Shown here piece by piece: positions 44,482-52,635 of a DNA stretch of 52,635 bases. Position numbers and translations under genes: made by a program. The DNA is from Russula earlei (taxonomy: Eukaryota > Basidiomycota > Agaricomycetes > Russulales > Russulaceae): assembly GCA_025769875.1 (NCBI GenBank), contig JAGFNK010000368.1, positions 1-52,635 of the forward strand, written 5' to 3'. The notes under the pieces were generated by a model. That model searched no databases. It saw only the letters and a program-made list of their open reading frames with translations, and was not told the origin of the DNA. Each line of letters opens with the position of its first letter. The first letter of the stretch is position 1.

Positions 44482-45364
44482 TGTCACGGTAACTAGCTGT
44501 GTCAGTTCACAAGTGTAGAGACAAGTTGATGATAGAGAGGTGTTCAAGAAATGGGCTGGTTCCCGTGTATAAAGAGTACGGATCCCTACAGTGGTCGAAG
44601 TGTTTTATGCTAAACAGGTTATGGCCAATAGACCCTTCCTAGTACGACTCGGTCCATTGAGAGGCTAGGGTAAATTTGTAATGAAATAGACTAGGGCTGG
44701 TTCCACTAGCTATATGTGTTCAAGTCCATTGGGGACCTTGAACAACGCAGAGAGAGTAGAGGAAGGTAGGTCTTAAAGGAGGAGAGCTCTTCTCAGGGGA
44801 GTGAAGAGAGACTCTTAGGAAAGGAAGGGAAGGGGGAAGAGTAGATGGTAGATGGTGTGTTGAGAGTTGATGAAATGGAGAGGTGGATGTGGTTTGAGGA
44901 TTAGGAGCGAAGTGGGTTGCAGGAGAATATGTTGGACAAGAGTAGGTTGGATTCTACAAGAGACCAAGCTTAGGGCTTTGGTCACAAAGTACTGAGCTTA
45001 TATATACAGGAGAAGCGCAGCAATAGCTGCGCTTTGACTGTGCTACTAGTATAGTAGGAGTCATAATAAGTAGGAGTCATAGGAATGAGGCCACGAATGA
45101 GTCAGAACCAAGTAACTGTGCTGCACAGTAGGTGTGCAGCATTGCACAGTCGAAACTAAGAAGTGAATATAAATGGAAAGAGAACCAAACAAAGGGAAAG
45201 TAACAGCAATCCAGTGTTACCTGGACGTGTATGGATCACATGATAATGCAGAAGGGATCACAAGACGTAAGAGATCACAAGACTAGTAAGCAAAGGGACA
45301 TACAAAAGCAAGCAGTCCATAGCAAAAAGGTAAGAGGTAAATGTAAAAGGAAAATGGTGTAACA
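44482..45364 (-). repeat. Solo LTR, family A, inside element 2
   Basis: 883 bases, minus orientation: TGTTACACC (45364) to CCGTGACA (44482), homologous to the 5' LTR of element 1 over its whole length. It is flanked by the duplication AGTAG (44477-44481 and 45365-45369). It lies between the chromodomain and the polypurine tract of element 2, in what would be untranslated sequence. Confidence 0.92.
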
Positions 45365-45541
45365 AGTAGTTTGCATATGAAAAGTCGAAGTCTGTTTGTT
45401 CGTGGGGAGTTCTCTCTTGTTCTATGGATTGCTTTGGGGATAGCTGTGGTTGATTGAGTGCATGTGATCGCAGGGGTTCTCTGAAAAGTTTGTTGGTAAC
45501 AAGGATAAAGATAGTTGTCGACAGAGGTCATGATGAGAGTT

Positions 45542-46039
45542 TTAGGGGTTACTCCTGGTGGGAATTGTTTTAAGCGCCTTCGGATATTTCCGATGGAAGT
45601 CTTTAACAAGTAATTGCGCTTTTGATAGGTTAGATGCTGGTTCCCAAGTATTTTCTGCAGCAATGTACCCTTTCCATTTAACTAGGTATTGGATTCCTTT
45701 GCAGTTTGGGGAGAGCCAAGAGTTTAGGATCTGCTCTACTTCATATTGTTCTTCTCCTTCGACTAATATTGGTGGCGGGTTTGAGAAGTTAGGACCGTGG
45801 GCAATGGTTTCTTTGTAAGGTTTAATCAGGGAGTGGTGAAAAACCGGGTGTATCTTCCAGGACTTTGGTAGCTCAAGGCGAACGTTTACTGGATAGGCAG
45901 TGATGACTTTGAATGGTCCATAGTGTCGAGGGGCTAGTTTTGCTTTTGGGTGAGTGGTTCGTAGATTCGTGGCTTCCGACCATACTTGATCCCCTTCATT
46001 AAAATGAAATGTGGAGGATTGAGGTCCTGATTGCTTCAT
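45542..46039 (-). pseudogene. Integrase C-terminus and chromodomain of element 2
   Basis: Reads FNEGDQVWSEATNLRTTHPK, KLAPRHYGPFKVITAYPVNV, HPVFHHSLIKPYK (GPF-Y module) and then the chromodomain VEQILNSWLSPNCKGIQYLV, KWKGYIAAENTWEPASNL. The frame stays open to 45542. It is separated from the integrase core by a TGA at 46054. Confidence 0.88.
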
Positions 46040-46051
46040 GATCTCAGTTGC

Positions 46052-47158
46052 TCAGTTCAGGGGGACAGCTACTTCTTCTCTGAGCTGGTTTAGTCTTGTT
46101 AGTCTTTCTTGGATTGAAGGGAACTTTGATGTAAAGGCAAGGGGCGGAGCAAATGTTGGGTTAAAGCTGTACCAGACCTCGGAAGGGGGTTTGTTTGTAG
46201 CACTGTGTTGTCTGGCATTATGTGCAAACTCCATAAAGGGAATCAGTTCTGCCCAATTGTCCGCTTGGTGGTTGCAAAATATTCGTAGGTATTGTTCCAG
46301 TTCTTGGTTAACTCGTTCTGTTTCTCCATCTGTCTGTGGGTGATATGCTGTGCTCAATGATACCTTGACATTTAATTTCTTCCATAGTTCTTGAGTAACT
46401 TTTGCTGCGAATTGAGGGCCTCTATCTGATATTATTTGTGTTGGGAGGCCTATTCTTCTCCAGACATTGTTTATGACTAGTGTTGCTGTTTCGTCTGCTG
46501 TGATTGTCTTGTGGCAAGGGGTAATAATTACTGCTTTGCTGAATCGATCTACCATGACCAGGAGGCTGTCAAAGCCTTGTGAAACTGGTAGGTCCGTAAT
46601 AAAGTCCATGGTAATGCTTTTCCATACTTCTCCAGCTGGTGTAATTGGTACGAGGGGTGTTTCTGTCTTTGGGCAGTTCTTTGTGCTTTGGCAAATTGCG
46701 CAACCGTCTACATAACTTTTGACATAGGTTAGCATTCCTGGCCACCAATAGTTTTGGCTGATTAGTTCGTAAGTTTTCCATTGGGCAGGATGTCCAGTGG
46801 CAAGGGAGTCGTGATGTAGTTTCAGAATTTTCTTTCATAGGGTGTCATTGTTTGGGATATAGACTTTTCCTTTGAATAATATTAGTCCATCTTCGAGGTT
46901 CCAGTCTTGTAAGCCCTTGGATACTCATCTTGGTCCATTCTTTATAATGATTGCTAACACGTTAGATACTTCTGGGTCGTAGTCTTTGCTAGATTGCAGT
47001 TGTTGTCGAAGTTCTTGGTCGCCAATTGGTTCTGTAGCAGAGGTGCGTGTTGCTCTAATTTTAAAAAATTTGTCATCTAGGAGCACCTTTCCATCGTTTT
47101 TGTTTTGTATCCCCTCTTTAAAGTCTGGCCACCTGGACAGACCATCTGCTTTGTTCAT
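46052..47158 (-). pseudogene. Integrase core of element 2
   Basis: The zinc-binding domain is LHHDSLATGHPAQWKT ... CAICQSTKNC. The DDE residues are in TMDFITDLPVS, IISDRGPQFAAKV and TERVNQELEQYLR. Two TGA codons (46837 and 46927, plus coordinates of the first coding base) interrupt the stretch before the core; each is at a place where Arg (CGA) fits. The core of 227 residues is open from 46735 to 46052. Confidence 0.88.
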
Positions 47159-47620
47159 AGTTCCTGGGTGATGGGTGATGGTGAAATCAAAATTGCTGAG
47201 AAGGAGTGCCCATCGGGCTTGTCATCATGTAAGTTTTTGTTTTGTCATGAAGTATGTCAAATTATTGTGGTCAGTCCATAGATCAATGGGGTGTGTAGCG
47301 CCTTCAAGGTAGTGTCGGAAGTGCCAGAGGGATGAGACAATGGCCAGGAGTTCTTTATCATAGATCATGTAATTTCATTGTGCGGGGTCCAAGGATTTTG
47401 AAAAATAGGCTACTGGGTGATATCTGTTAAATTCATCAGGTTGTTCCAAGATTGCACCAACTGCAAAGTCGCTTGCATTGCAGATGAGCCGAAAGGGTTT
47501 AGTATGATCAGGTAACATGAGGACTGGGGCTGTCATAAATGCCTGGATTAATTTTCTAAATGCTTGTTCTTCATCGTCTTCCCATTTAAAGGGGTGTTCT
47601 TTCTTGTTAGATTAAACAAG
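47159..47620 (-). pseudogene. RNase H of element 2
   Basis: Reads CNASDFAVGAILEQPDEFNR, PVAYFSKSLDPAQ, a TGA at 47377, [37 protein letters not shown], two TGA codons in a row (47227 and 47224) and QARWALLLSNFDF. The canonical text at the double stop is RR before QARW, so both fit CGA to TGA. Confidence 0.85.
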
Positions 47621-48720
47621 GGTCATGCCATTCATGAGTATTGGTGGATAAATCATCGATAGAAGTTGCAAAATCCTAGAAATGCTTGGATTTCTGTAAC
47701 GTTGGTTGGAGTAGGGCCACTTTGTAATGCCTATTAACTTGTCTTGGTCCATAGATATTCGTCCTTGGGAGATATTGATGCCTAGGTAACTAATAGAGGT
47801 TTGTTGAAAAGCACATTTCTCTGCTTTCAAGTATAAATCGTGGTCTTGGAGTGTCTTTAGGACCTTGTGTGTCCAGTCATCCAGTTCGTTAAGGTTTGCG
47901 CCATGATTAGTATATCATCTAGATAAACGACCACTCGTTCAGTGGCAATGTATTTTGCTAGGATGGTGTTCATAAAGCGTTGGAAAGTGGCTGGGGCATT
48001 GCAGAGACTGAATGTCATTATCAAAGGTTCGAAGAGTCCTAATGGTGTCTTGAATGCTGCAAGGTGTTCGTCGCCCTCTCTTAGGTGGATATTGTTGTAT
48101 CCCCATCATACGTCAAACTTGGTAAAGTATTGGGCTCCTTGGAGTTTGTCAATTAATTCAGGAATCAAAGGTAGTGGATAGGCATCTTTGACAGTTGCTG
48201 TGTTCAGGGCTCTGTAGTCTTGTACTGGTCATAGATTTCCTCCTTTCTTTTCCACAAAGAAGAATGGACTGGCAATAGCTGCTTTTGATGGTTGGATAGT
48301 GCCTCTTTTCAAGTGTTCATCTAAGTATTCCTTTAGGGCTTGTAGTTCTTTGGGAGTAAGTCAATAGATACCAGAATCGCGTTGGGCGATCCCTGGTTTC
48401 AGATTGATTGCATGGTCCCATGGTTGGTGAGCAGGAAGGCGTTGGGAAGCTTGTTCATCGAAAACCTTTCGCCATTTCAAGAATTGGGCAGGGATAAGTT
48501 CGTCTAATGTCTTGGGGGGTGTCTCTGCATGGGCTAGCTTGGTAGCTGTGGTTGATTTGGCTCTTATGCTGATTGTTATTGGTCTAAATGCATCGTGGAT
48601 TTGTTCATCAACACATGGGTTCAATAGTCCTTTGGTATCTGGGAAAATTAGTGCAGCAACATTTGCAAATTGAGGTTCTTCTTCTTCAGGGAAAGTAAGC
48701 GCTTGTATTTGGTAATTCCG
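47621..48720 (-). pseudogene. Reverse transcriptase of element 2
   Basis: Reads [48 protein letters not shown] (48231), [18 protein letters not shown] (48108), WGYNNIHLREGDEHLAAFKT, SLCNAPATFQRFMN and the catalytic VVVYLDDILIM (YLDD at 47924-47913). A further TGA is at 48363. A shift is needed near 47870 before the KAEKCAFQQTSISYLGI block. Confidence 0.87.
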
Positions 48721-49051
48721 CGTTCCAGATGCAGATGCAATGGTTATGCTTGGATGTGTGGTAAGGCAGGTTCGGGGGCAGTTCCTCAGTGTGATTGTAT
48801 CATTTGCCCAATCAATATCTGGGTTGTGGTGTCATAGCCAATCTGTTCCTAAGATAATGTCGTGATCTCCAATGTTAGTGACAAGGAATTCTGCTTGTTC
48901 GTCATGAGTAGCGCCTGTGTGCGCTTGTATGCGAAGTCTTTGGATGGTGCTAAAGCAGTATTAGTCCATTGGCATTTTGTGTGCCATCTACATTTTGTGC
49001 TGGCAAGGGTTTGGTCATAGTTTGGAGGTGCAGGTGGTGTCTTTGTGCAAA

Positions 49052-49318
49052 TCATTCATGGATTATCATTCCTTCTGCTCCACTGTCAAGCAGAGCTCTT
49101 GCACCGATTTCTTTGCCACTTGTCTTCCCCACAAGAGTAACTTTTAAGGCAATGGATGGGGAGCAAATATTCTTGGTAAAAACTTTGGGGTAATTGATTT
49201 CTCTTTGTATCGTACTGATTTGGACCATGTCCCTTCTCGGTGCAGAAGGGGGTCCAATTAAAAATCCATAGGAGCAGATCTTGGCTGGAGGATTGAGTCC
49301 GCAAGTGTTTCTCTCCAA
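49052..49318 (-). pseudogene. Protease of element 2
   Basis: A frame of 88 residues ends with GARALLDSGAEGMIIHE, the retropepsin D-S-G-A active site intact, then a TGA at 49054 followed by FAQ, where Arg fits. The N-terminal part is linker. It contrasts with the changed DRG motif of element 1. Confidence 0.8.
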
Positions 49319-49322
49319 GTTG

Positions 49323-50218
49323 TCAATGATGCAACAGGAATAGGTTCATCTTGTGCAGGTTTGATGTTTTCATCCTGGATGGTTGTAGCTCTGACTGTTT
49401 GGGGGCGAGATCCTTGTCATTGGCATCCTTGGGCTGCTTTCTTTGCTCTACATTGATTTGCCATATGGTTCTTCTTTCCACAGTAATAACAGAGGTTGTT
49501 CTTGCTGTCGAAACTTCTTTCTCTGCATCTGTGAGGGGTTTTCTTTCACTTCTGGATTCCCAGGGTTGTTTGTTATGTTCTCCTTGGTATAAGTTAATTT
49601 CCAAGGGATTGTCTGATCCTTGAGTGTTTAATCCTCGAGTACGCACAGAGCTGTCCTCCTCTAAAGGCTGTGGAATTGTATAGGTGGAACAGGTTGTCAA
49701 ATTCTCTTGCTGCTTTGACAAGGGCTGCAAGTGTAGTTGGTGTCGGTGTGATTCCCAATATCTTTTGATGTAGGGCTGGGTTAATGTTCTTCCTGAATGC
49801 ATACATCTTTGTTCTTTCGTTGGTGGTAGCTCGCGATGTGTGGTGTGACCATTTCTGATACCATTCATTTAACGGTAGTTTTCCTTGATAATAAGTGTGC
49901 ATAGTGTTGGCAGAAGCCAATTCTGCTTCTGCAGGGATAAAATGGTCAGCAAAGGCCTTTTTGAAGTCGTCCCATGATCCTGTAGTTGGCTACAGTACGA
50001 GCCATGGCTTTAGTAGTCTGTTCTCTAGCCCATGCTCTGGCAGGTGTTCCTACTTTAAAGTGGGTTAGTGCAGCGGCAACTTTCTTGCTTTTGTCTGTAA
50101 AAGAGTCGCCATTGATGTAGTAATAATTGGCCAGGGCTGCCCAAAAGGCTTCTGCATTGTCGGCTTTTCCATCAAAGGGTTCTGGGGCAGTTCCCACAAG
50201 GTGAGGATTGCTGGACAT
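49323..50218 (-). pseudogene. gag of element 2, with frame shifts
   Basis: The capsid begins MSSNPHLVGTAPEPFDGKAD and FWAALANYYYINGDSF, continues after a shift near 49980-49950 as YYQGKLPLNEWYQKWSHHTS and LAALVKAAREFDNLFHLY, and ends with the nucleocapsid knuckle CYYCGKKNHMANQC (C-x2-C-x4-H-x4-C, about 49497-49456), which is in a different frame from its upstream part. The protein would package the RNA. Confidence 0.83.
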
Positions 50219-50321
50219 TGTAGGGTTCTGGGTTGTTGGGACTGTAACAATTGGTGGAGCTGGACCTTGTAACTGGCTTCTAGCTGGAGTAAGTGTTCGA
50301 GGGATTGTTTGTGGTACGTTG

Positions 50322-50771
50322 CTAACTGTATGTGGAGTGGGTTGTTGAGTATTTCGTTGGGTAGAGGGTCCTGGAGTAGTGCTTCGAATGCTTGGTGCAG
50401 TGCCTAGGGACAGCAGTAACTTCTTGTGTTGCTCTAGCCATGAAGTCGACTTCTTTGTTGTTGTAGTAAACCCAATATCTTCTAGAACGGCTCCACTTGA
50501 CTGGTTTATCTAGGAAGAGACCTGTGAAATTGTAGGGGTTGAATTCTTGAATGTTTTCCACTCCTGGGGCTGCTGCTTTAAGTTGCTCAGTGGTAACTTT
50601 GTCGTTGTTGTCTTCGTATAACCAAGTGTCAGAAAGATTTCCATGGTTGATAATAGATACACCTGCAAATTTCCCTCGGTAACAGTGATCTTGAGTGTCG
50701 TAACTGAGGCCTTCAAATAGGAGTGGGATTAGATTTTCTTCTTCATCAGTGATGTCTCTCCTAGTGCTCAT
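50322..50771 (-). pseudogene. Unknown ORF just upstream of gag in element 2
   Basis: 149 residues. The first 115 are protein-like: TDEEENLIPLLFEGLSYDTQ, KFAGVSIINHGNLSDTWLYE, FNPYNFTGLFLDKPVKWSRS and RRYWVYYNNKEVDFMARAT, rich in Tyr, Trp and Asn. No family is recognised. The last 35 residues look like a shifted frame. Its place before gag is unusual. Confidence 0.55.
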
Positions 50772-50921
50772 AGGTCTAGACGACTGTTATAGTCCAATGG
50801 CCATTGTTCCAAGGATATGCAATGGTGTAGGCTGGTTTCAGTTGAACAGTATTGGGTCTTCCTTGGTGTCTTCTTAATTGGATTCAGGAGTATTCTTCAG
50901 TGATGCTGCTTTGTGTTAGAA

Positions 50922-51323
50922 CTACTTGGGTTTTCCACAGAATTCCGCTGGAGAGATGGCAAAGTCACTTATTTCCTTGATGGGGTGTTTGTAAACTATA
51001 AAGTGTGTCAGTCGTTGATGCCAAGCTTGGGTACAATAACTCTTGAATTCAATTAACTCTCTCCTTGAATGCATAGGTAGGTTTAATGCTAAGAAGGATT
51101 GTTCTGGTAAGTAGCAGTGTAAATCAGTACTCCTAAGATCGGCACTATCAGGGGATTCAATGAGGGGTGATGCAAAGGGTTGGATAGGTACAACAGGGGT
51201 AGGAATACGATTGGTAAACAAGGGTAAGTAGGCGTCAGGAGGGGTAGGAGGTAATGGTCTTTCAACAAGAAATCCTCTTGTGTTGGGAACTGTTTCTCTC
51301 TCAGGGGGTCGTTGGGATGACAC
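50922..51323 (-). pseudogene. Unknown ORF upstream of gag in element 2
   Basis: 133 residues: a Pro-rich start (VERPLPPTPPDAYLPLFTNR) then LHCYLPEQSFLALNLPMHSR and QAWHQRLTHFIVYKHPIKEI. No family is recognised. It is likely part of the same upstream coding block as its neighbours. Confidence 0.5.
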
Positions 51324-51484
51324 GCATCTCCTGTGTCGAGGAGCCAGATTTATTGAATGGGGAGGTGGTAATCACCTGGCGTCCACAAGGTAATTCTGTT
51401 AGGAGTAGGAGGTGTATCTGGTCTGAAAGTTGCATGTGCAATACTCTGTTTTGCAGTTACACCTTACTGTCCACTGGATTTGAC

Positions 51485-52279
51485 TCAGTATCTTCTGTGC
51501 TGGCAGACCAACGTTCCTTGGCTAGTTGGGATGGTGGTTTGAATTGGTGCGAGGGGTTGAGGGGCAAGACTTGAGGCTTCTAGGATTGCTGGGACAGAAT
51601 AGTACACAGGGGGACCAGTATATGAGGCATGTGGGCTGGTAATTGCCCAAGGTTGATTGTAGTCTGCGTCGTATAACCACGAGTTAGTTTCCCAATCGAA
51701 GGTGTTGTGTATTCCTGGTACAACAGCAAGTTGGATGTAAGATTGGTTTTCCCTTTGTATTCTGTTGAGGCGTAGGTGGTAGAACTGGACAGTGAGATGA
51801 TAGTAGCTGATGTATGTCCAACCCAAGTAAAACAGGCAATACCCTGTCCTTAAAGAATTAACGATGAGATGGTGACATGGCTGGATGATTCTGGTCCAAA
51901 GGTTCAATTCACTAGAGCACAGGGATTGATAATCAACTGGTTGTCCTTGGATGTTCTTTGCTTGAGCAAGTTGCCAATATAATAGTTGTTGTTGTGCTGG
52001 TGGCAGGAGTCGACTAAGGGTTTCAAGATATAATGCATGCTCGTCGTGGCTTAGGAGTTGTCCAAATGGTAAGACTTCAAGGAATTCTTTGAAAATCAGA
52101 TGAGGAAAGTCTTCGTGGGGTGGTTCTATCCCTGGTACATCATGTAGGTTGGTTAAGGTGGTGACAGGGAATGTGGTGGAGGCCCAAGTTCGATAATGAT
52201 TTAGGCTTAAGACCTGTCTGGTGATAGCGTCTTCTTCTTTGTCTTCTTCTAAGGCGTATTCTTGAGGCACTTTAGTCAA
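51485..52279 (-). CDS. Unknown 264-residue ORF in the 5' part of element 2
   Basis: The longest open frame of the upstream block: YRTWASTTFPVTTLTNLHDV, EDFPHLIFKEFLEVLPFGQL, HALYLETLSRLLPPAQQQLL and LRTGYCLFYLGWTYISYYHL. Its composition is that of a globular protein (many Leu, Tyr, Trp), with one fairly hydrophobic stretch around CLFYLGWTYISYY. It has no stop codon although pol next door has ten. No family is recognised. Other options are a second gag-like protein or a captured gene. Confidence 0.5.
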   Translation of the reverse strand: MTKVPQEYALEEDKEEDAITRQVLSLNHYRTWASTTFPVTTLTNLHDVPGIEPPHEDFPHLIFKEFLEVLPFGQLLSHDEHALYLETLSRLLPPAQQQLLYWQLAQAKNIQGQPVDYQSLCSSELNLWTRIIQPCHHLIVNSLRTGYCLFYLGWTYISYYHLTVQFYHLRLNRIQRENQSYIQLAVVPGIHNTFDWETNSWLYDADYNQPWAITSPHASYTGPPVYYSVPAILEASSLAPQPLAPIQTTIPTSQGTLVCQHRRY

Positions 52280-52635
52280 GGCAAAGAAGAAAGGTTTATT
52301 TGATCTTTATTGAAGCGTTACAAGGGTGGTTCTTACTTTTTAAGAACTGTGCGCAAGATCTATGGTTTCAAGATGGTACCTCTCAATTATTTTGAGAGGG
52401 TTTAGTGGGAATACGAGGCATGAAGCAGAAGCGAAGTAACTGTGGTTGTGAAGCGGATGGTATCGACTGTATAAGTTGAATAGTGACGTAGGGAGATGCG
52501 GTACTGTTCTCTTCAAAATGTAAGTAGCCGTAAGCAAAAGCAAGGCGTCTGTCCAAGAAGTCATGTACAATGGATAAGCAAAATGAGCCCTTGTAAGCAG
52601 GGCAGTAAATAGCAGGCAAGGTAAGTAGTTTCCTA
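52280..52635 (-). other. 5' flank of element 2 up to the window end
   Basis: A short frame (52340-52570, starting MYMTSWTDALLLLTATYIL) has no domain. The sequence should lie between the 5' LTR and the first ORF. No LTR-B match is visible, so the 5' LTR starts beyond the window. Confidence 0.35.

Larger units (their letters stand above)
43587..52635 (-). mobile_element. Element 2: Ty3/Gypsy chromovirus-type retrotransposon, family B (5' end outside the window)
   Basis: Read on the minus strand from the window end: several ORFs of unknown role, gag with zinc knuckle, protease, RT, RNase H, integrase, chromodomain, polypurine tract and the 3' LTR (44412-43587). A solo family-A LTR lies between chromodomain and polypurine tract. 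The 5' LTR is beyond 52635. At least ten internal TGA codons interrupt it, but gaps between them are long and motifs intact, so the element is young and lightly decayed. Confidence 0.9.

Noticed and set aside
44482..45364. 3' LTR of element 2
   Set aside because: It is family A, has its own AGTAG duplication and no polypurine tract before it; the real 3' LTR is at 43587-44412.
1..52635. CRISPR arrays, operons, Shine-Dalgarno sites or rRNA genes
   Set aside because: No such structures are seen, and the intron-rich genes show this is eukaryotic nuclear DNA.

Overview
The window looks like nuclear DNA of a filamentous basidiomycete, most likely an agaricomycete. Its genes are cut by many 50-65 base GT-AG introns. 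The coding part is GC-rich and the intergenic spaces are full of homopolymer runs. The protein families (basidiomycete F-box proteins, a small CCRC-tailed membrane protein, DUF2470/TMEM254-like, fungal copper amine oxidase) and chromodomain Ty3/Gypsy retrotransposons fit this. Order or genus cannot be told from the sequence. All calls come from reading the sequence; no database search was run.

Layout. 1-1250 is CpG-poor repeat debris, including a diverged LTR. 2615-31444 is the gene-bearing part: an F-box protein (+), a DUF2470/TMEM254-like membrane protein (-), a degenerate fragment of an MTO1 exon (+), a small mitochondrial-looking protein (-), a complete 14-exon MTO1 (+), a MED25-like VWA protein (-) divergent from a WHI2-like BTB protein (+), LTO1 (+), a copper amine oxidase (-) and a 79-residue membrane protein (-). 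Stretches 10426-16547 and 22188-26867 hold no gene I can recognise.

31540-52635 is a transposon nest. Element 1 (family A, + strand) has a 5' LTR at 34456-35337, then gag, protease, RT, RNase H, integrase, chromodomain and an extra zinc-knuckle ORF, then a polypurine tract and a 3' LTR that is cut at 43586. The cut is made by element 2 (family B, - strand), which runs off the window end. A solo family-B LTR sits in the gag of element 1 (target duplication TCAAC) and a solo family-A LTR sits in element 2 (duplication AGTAG). So two families inserted into one another in turn. Nearly all internal stops fit CGA to TGA changes, pointing to CpG deamination. A tRNA-like cloverleaf lies between the 5' LTR and gag of element 1.

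The host genes are housekeeping functions with no operon logic: mitochondrial tRNA wobble modification (MTO1), Fe-S maturation of ABCE1 (LTO1), stress/phosphatase signalling (WHI2-like), transcription (MED25-like), amine oxidation and ubiquitin-ligase targeting. Three of them (MED25-like, LTO1, amine oxidase) show frame breaks that may be assembly errors or real lesions.
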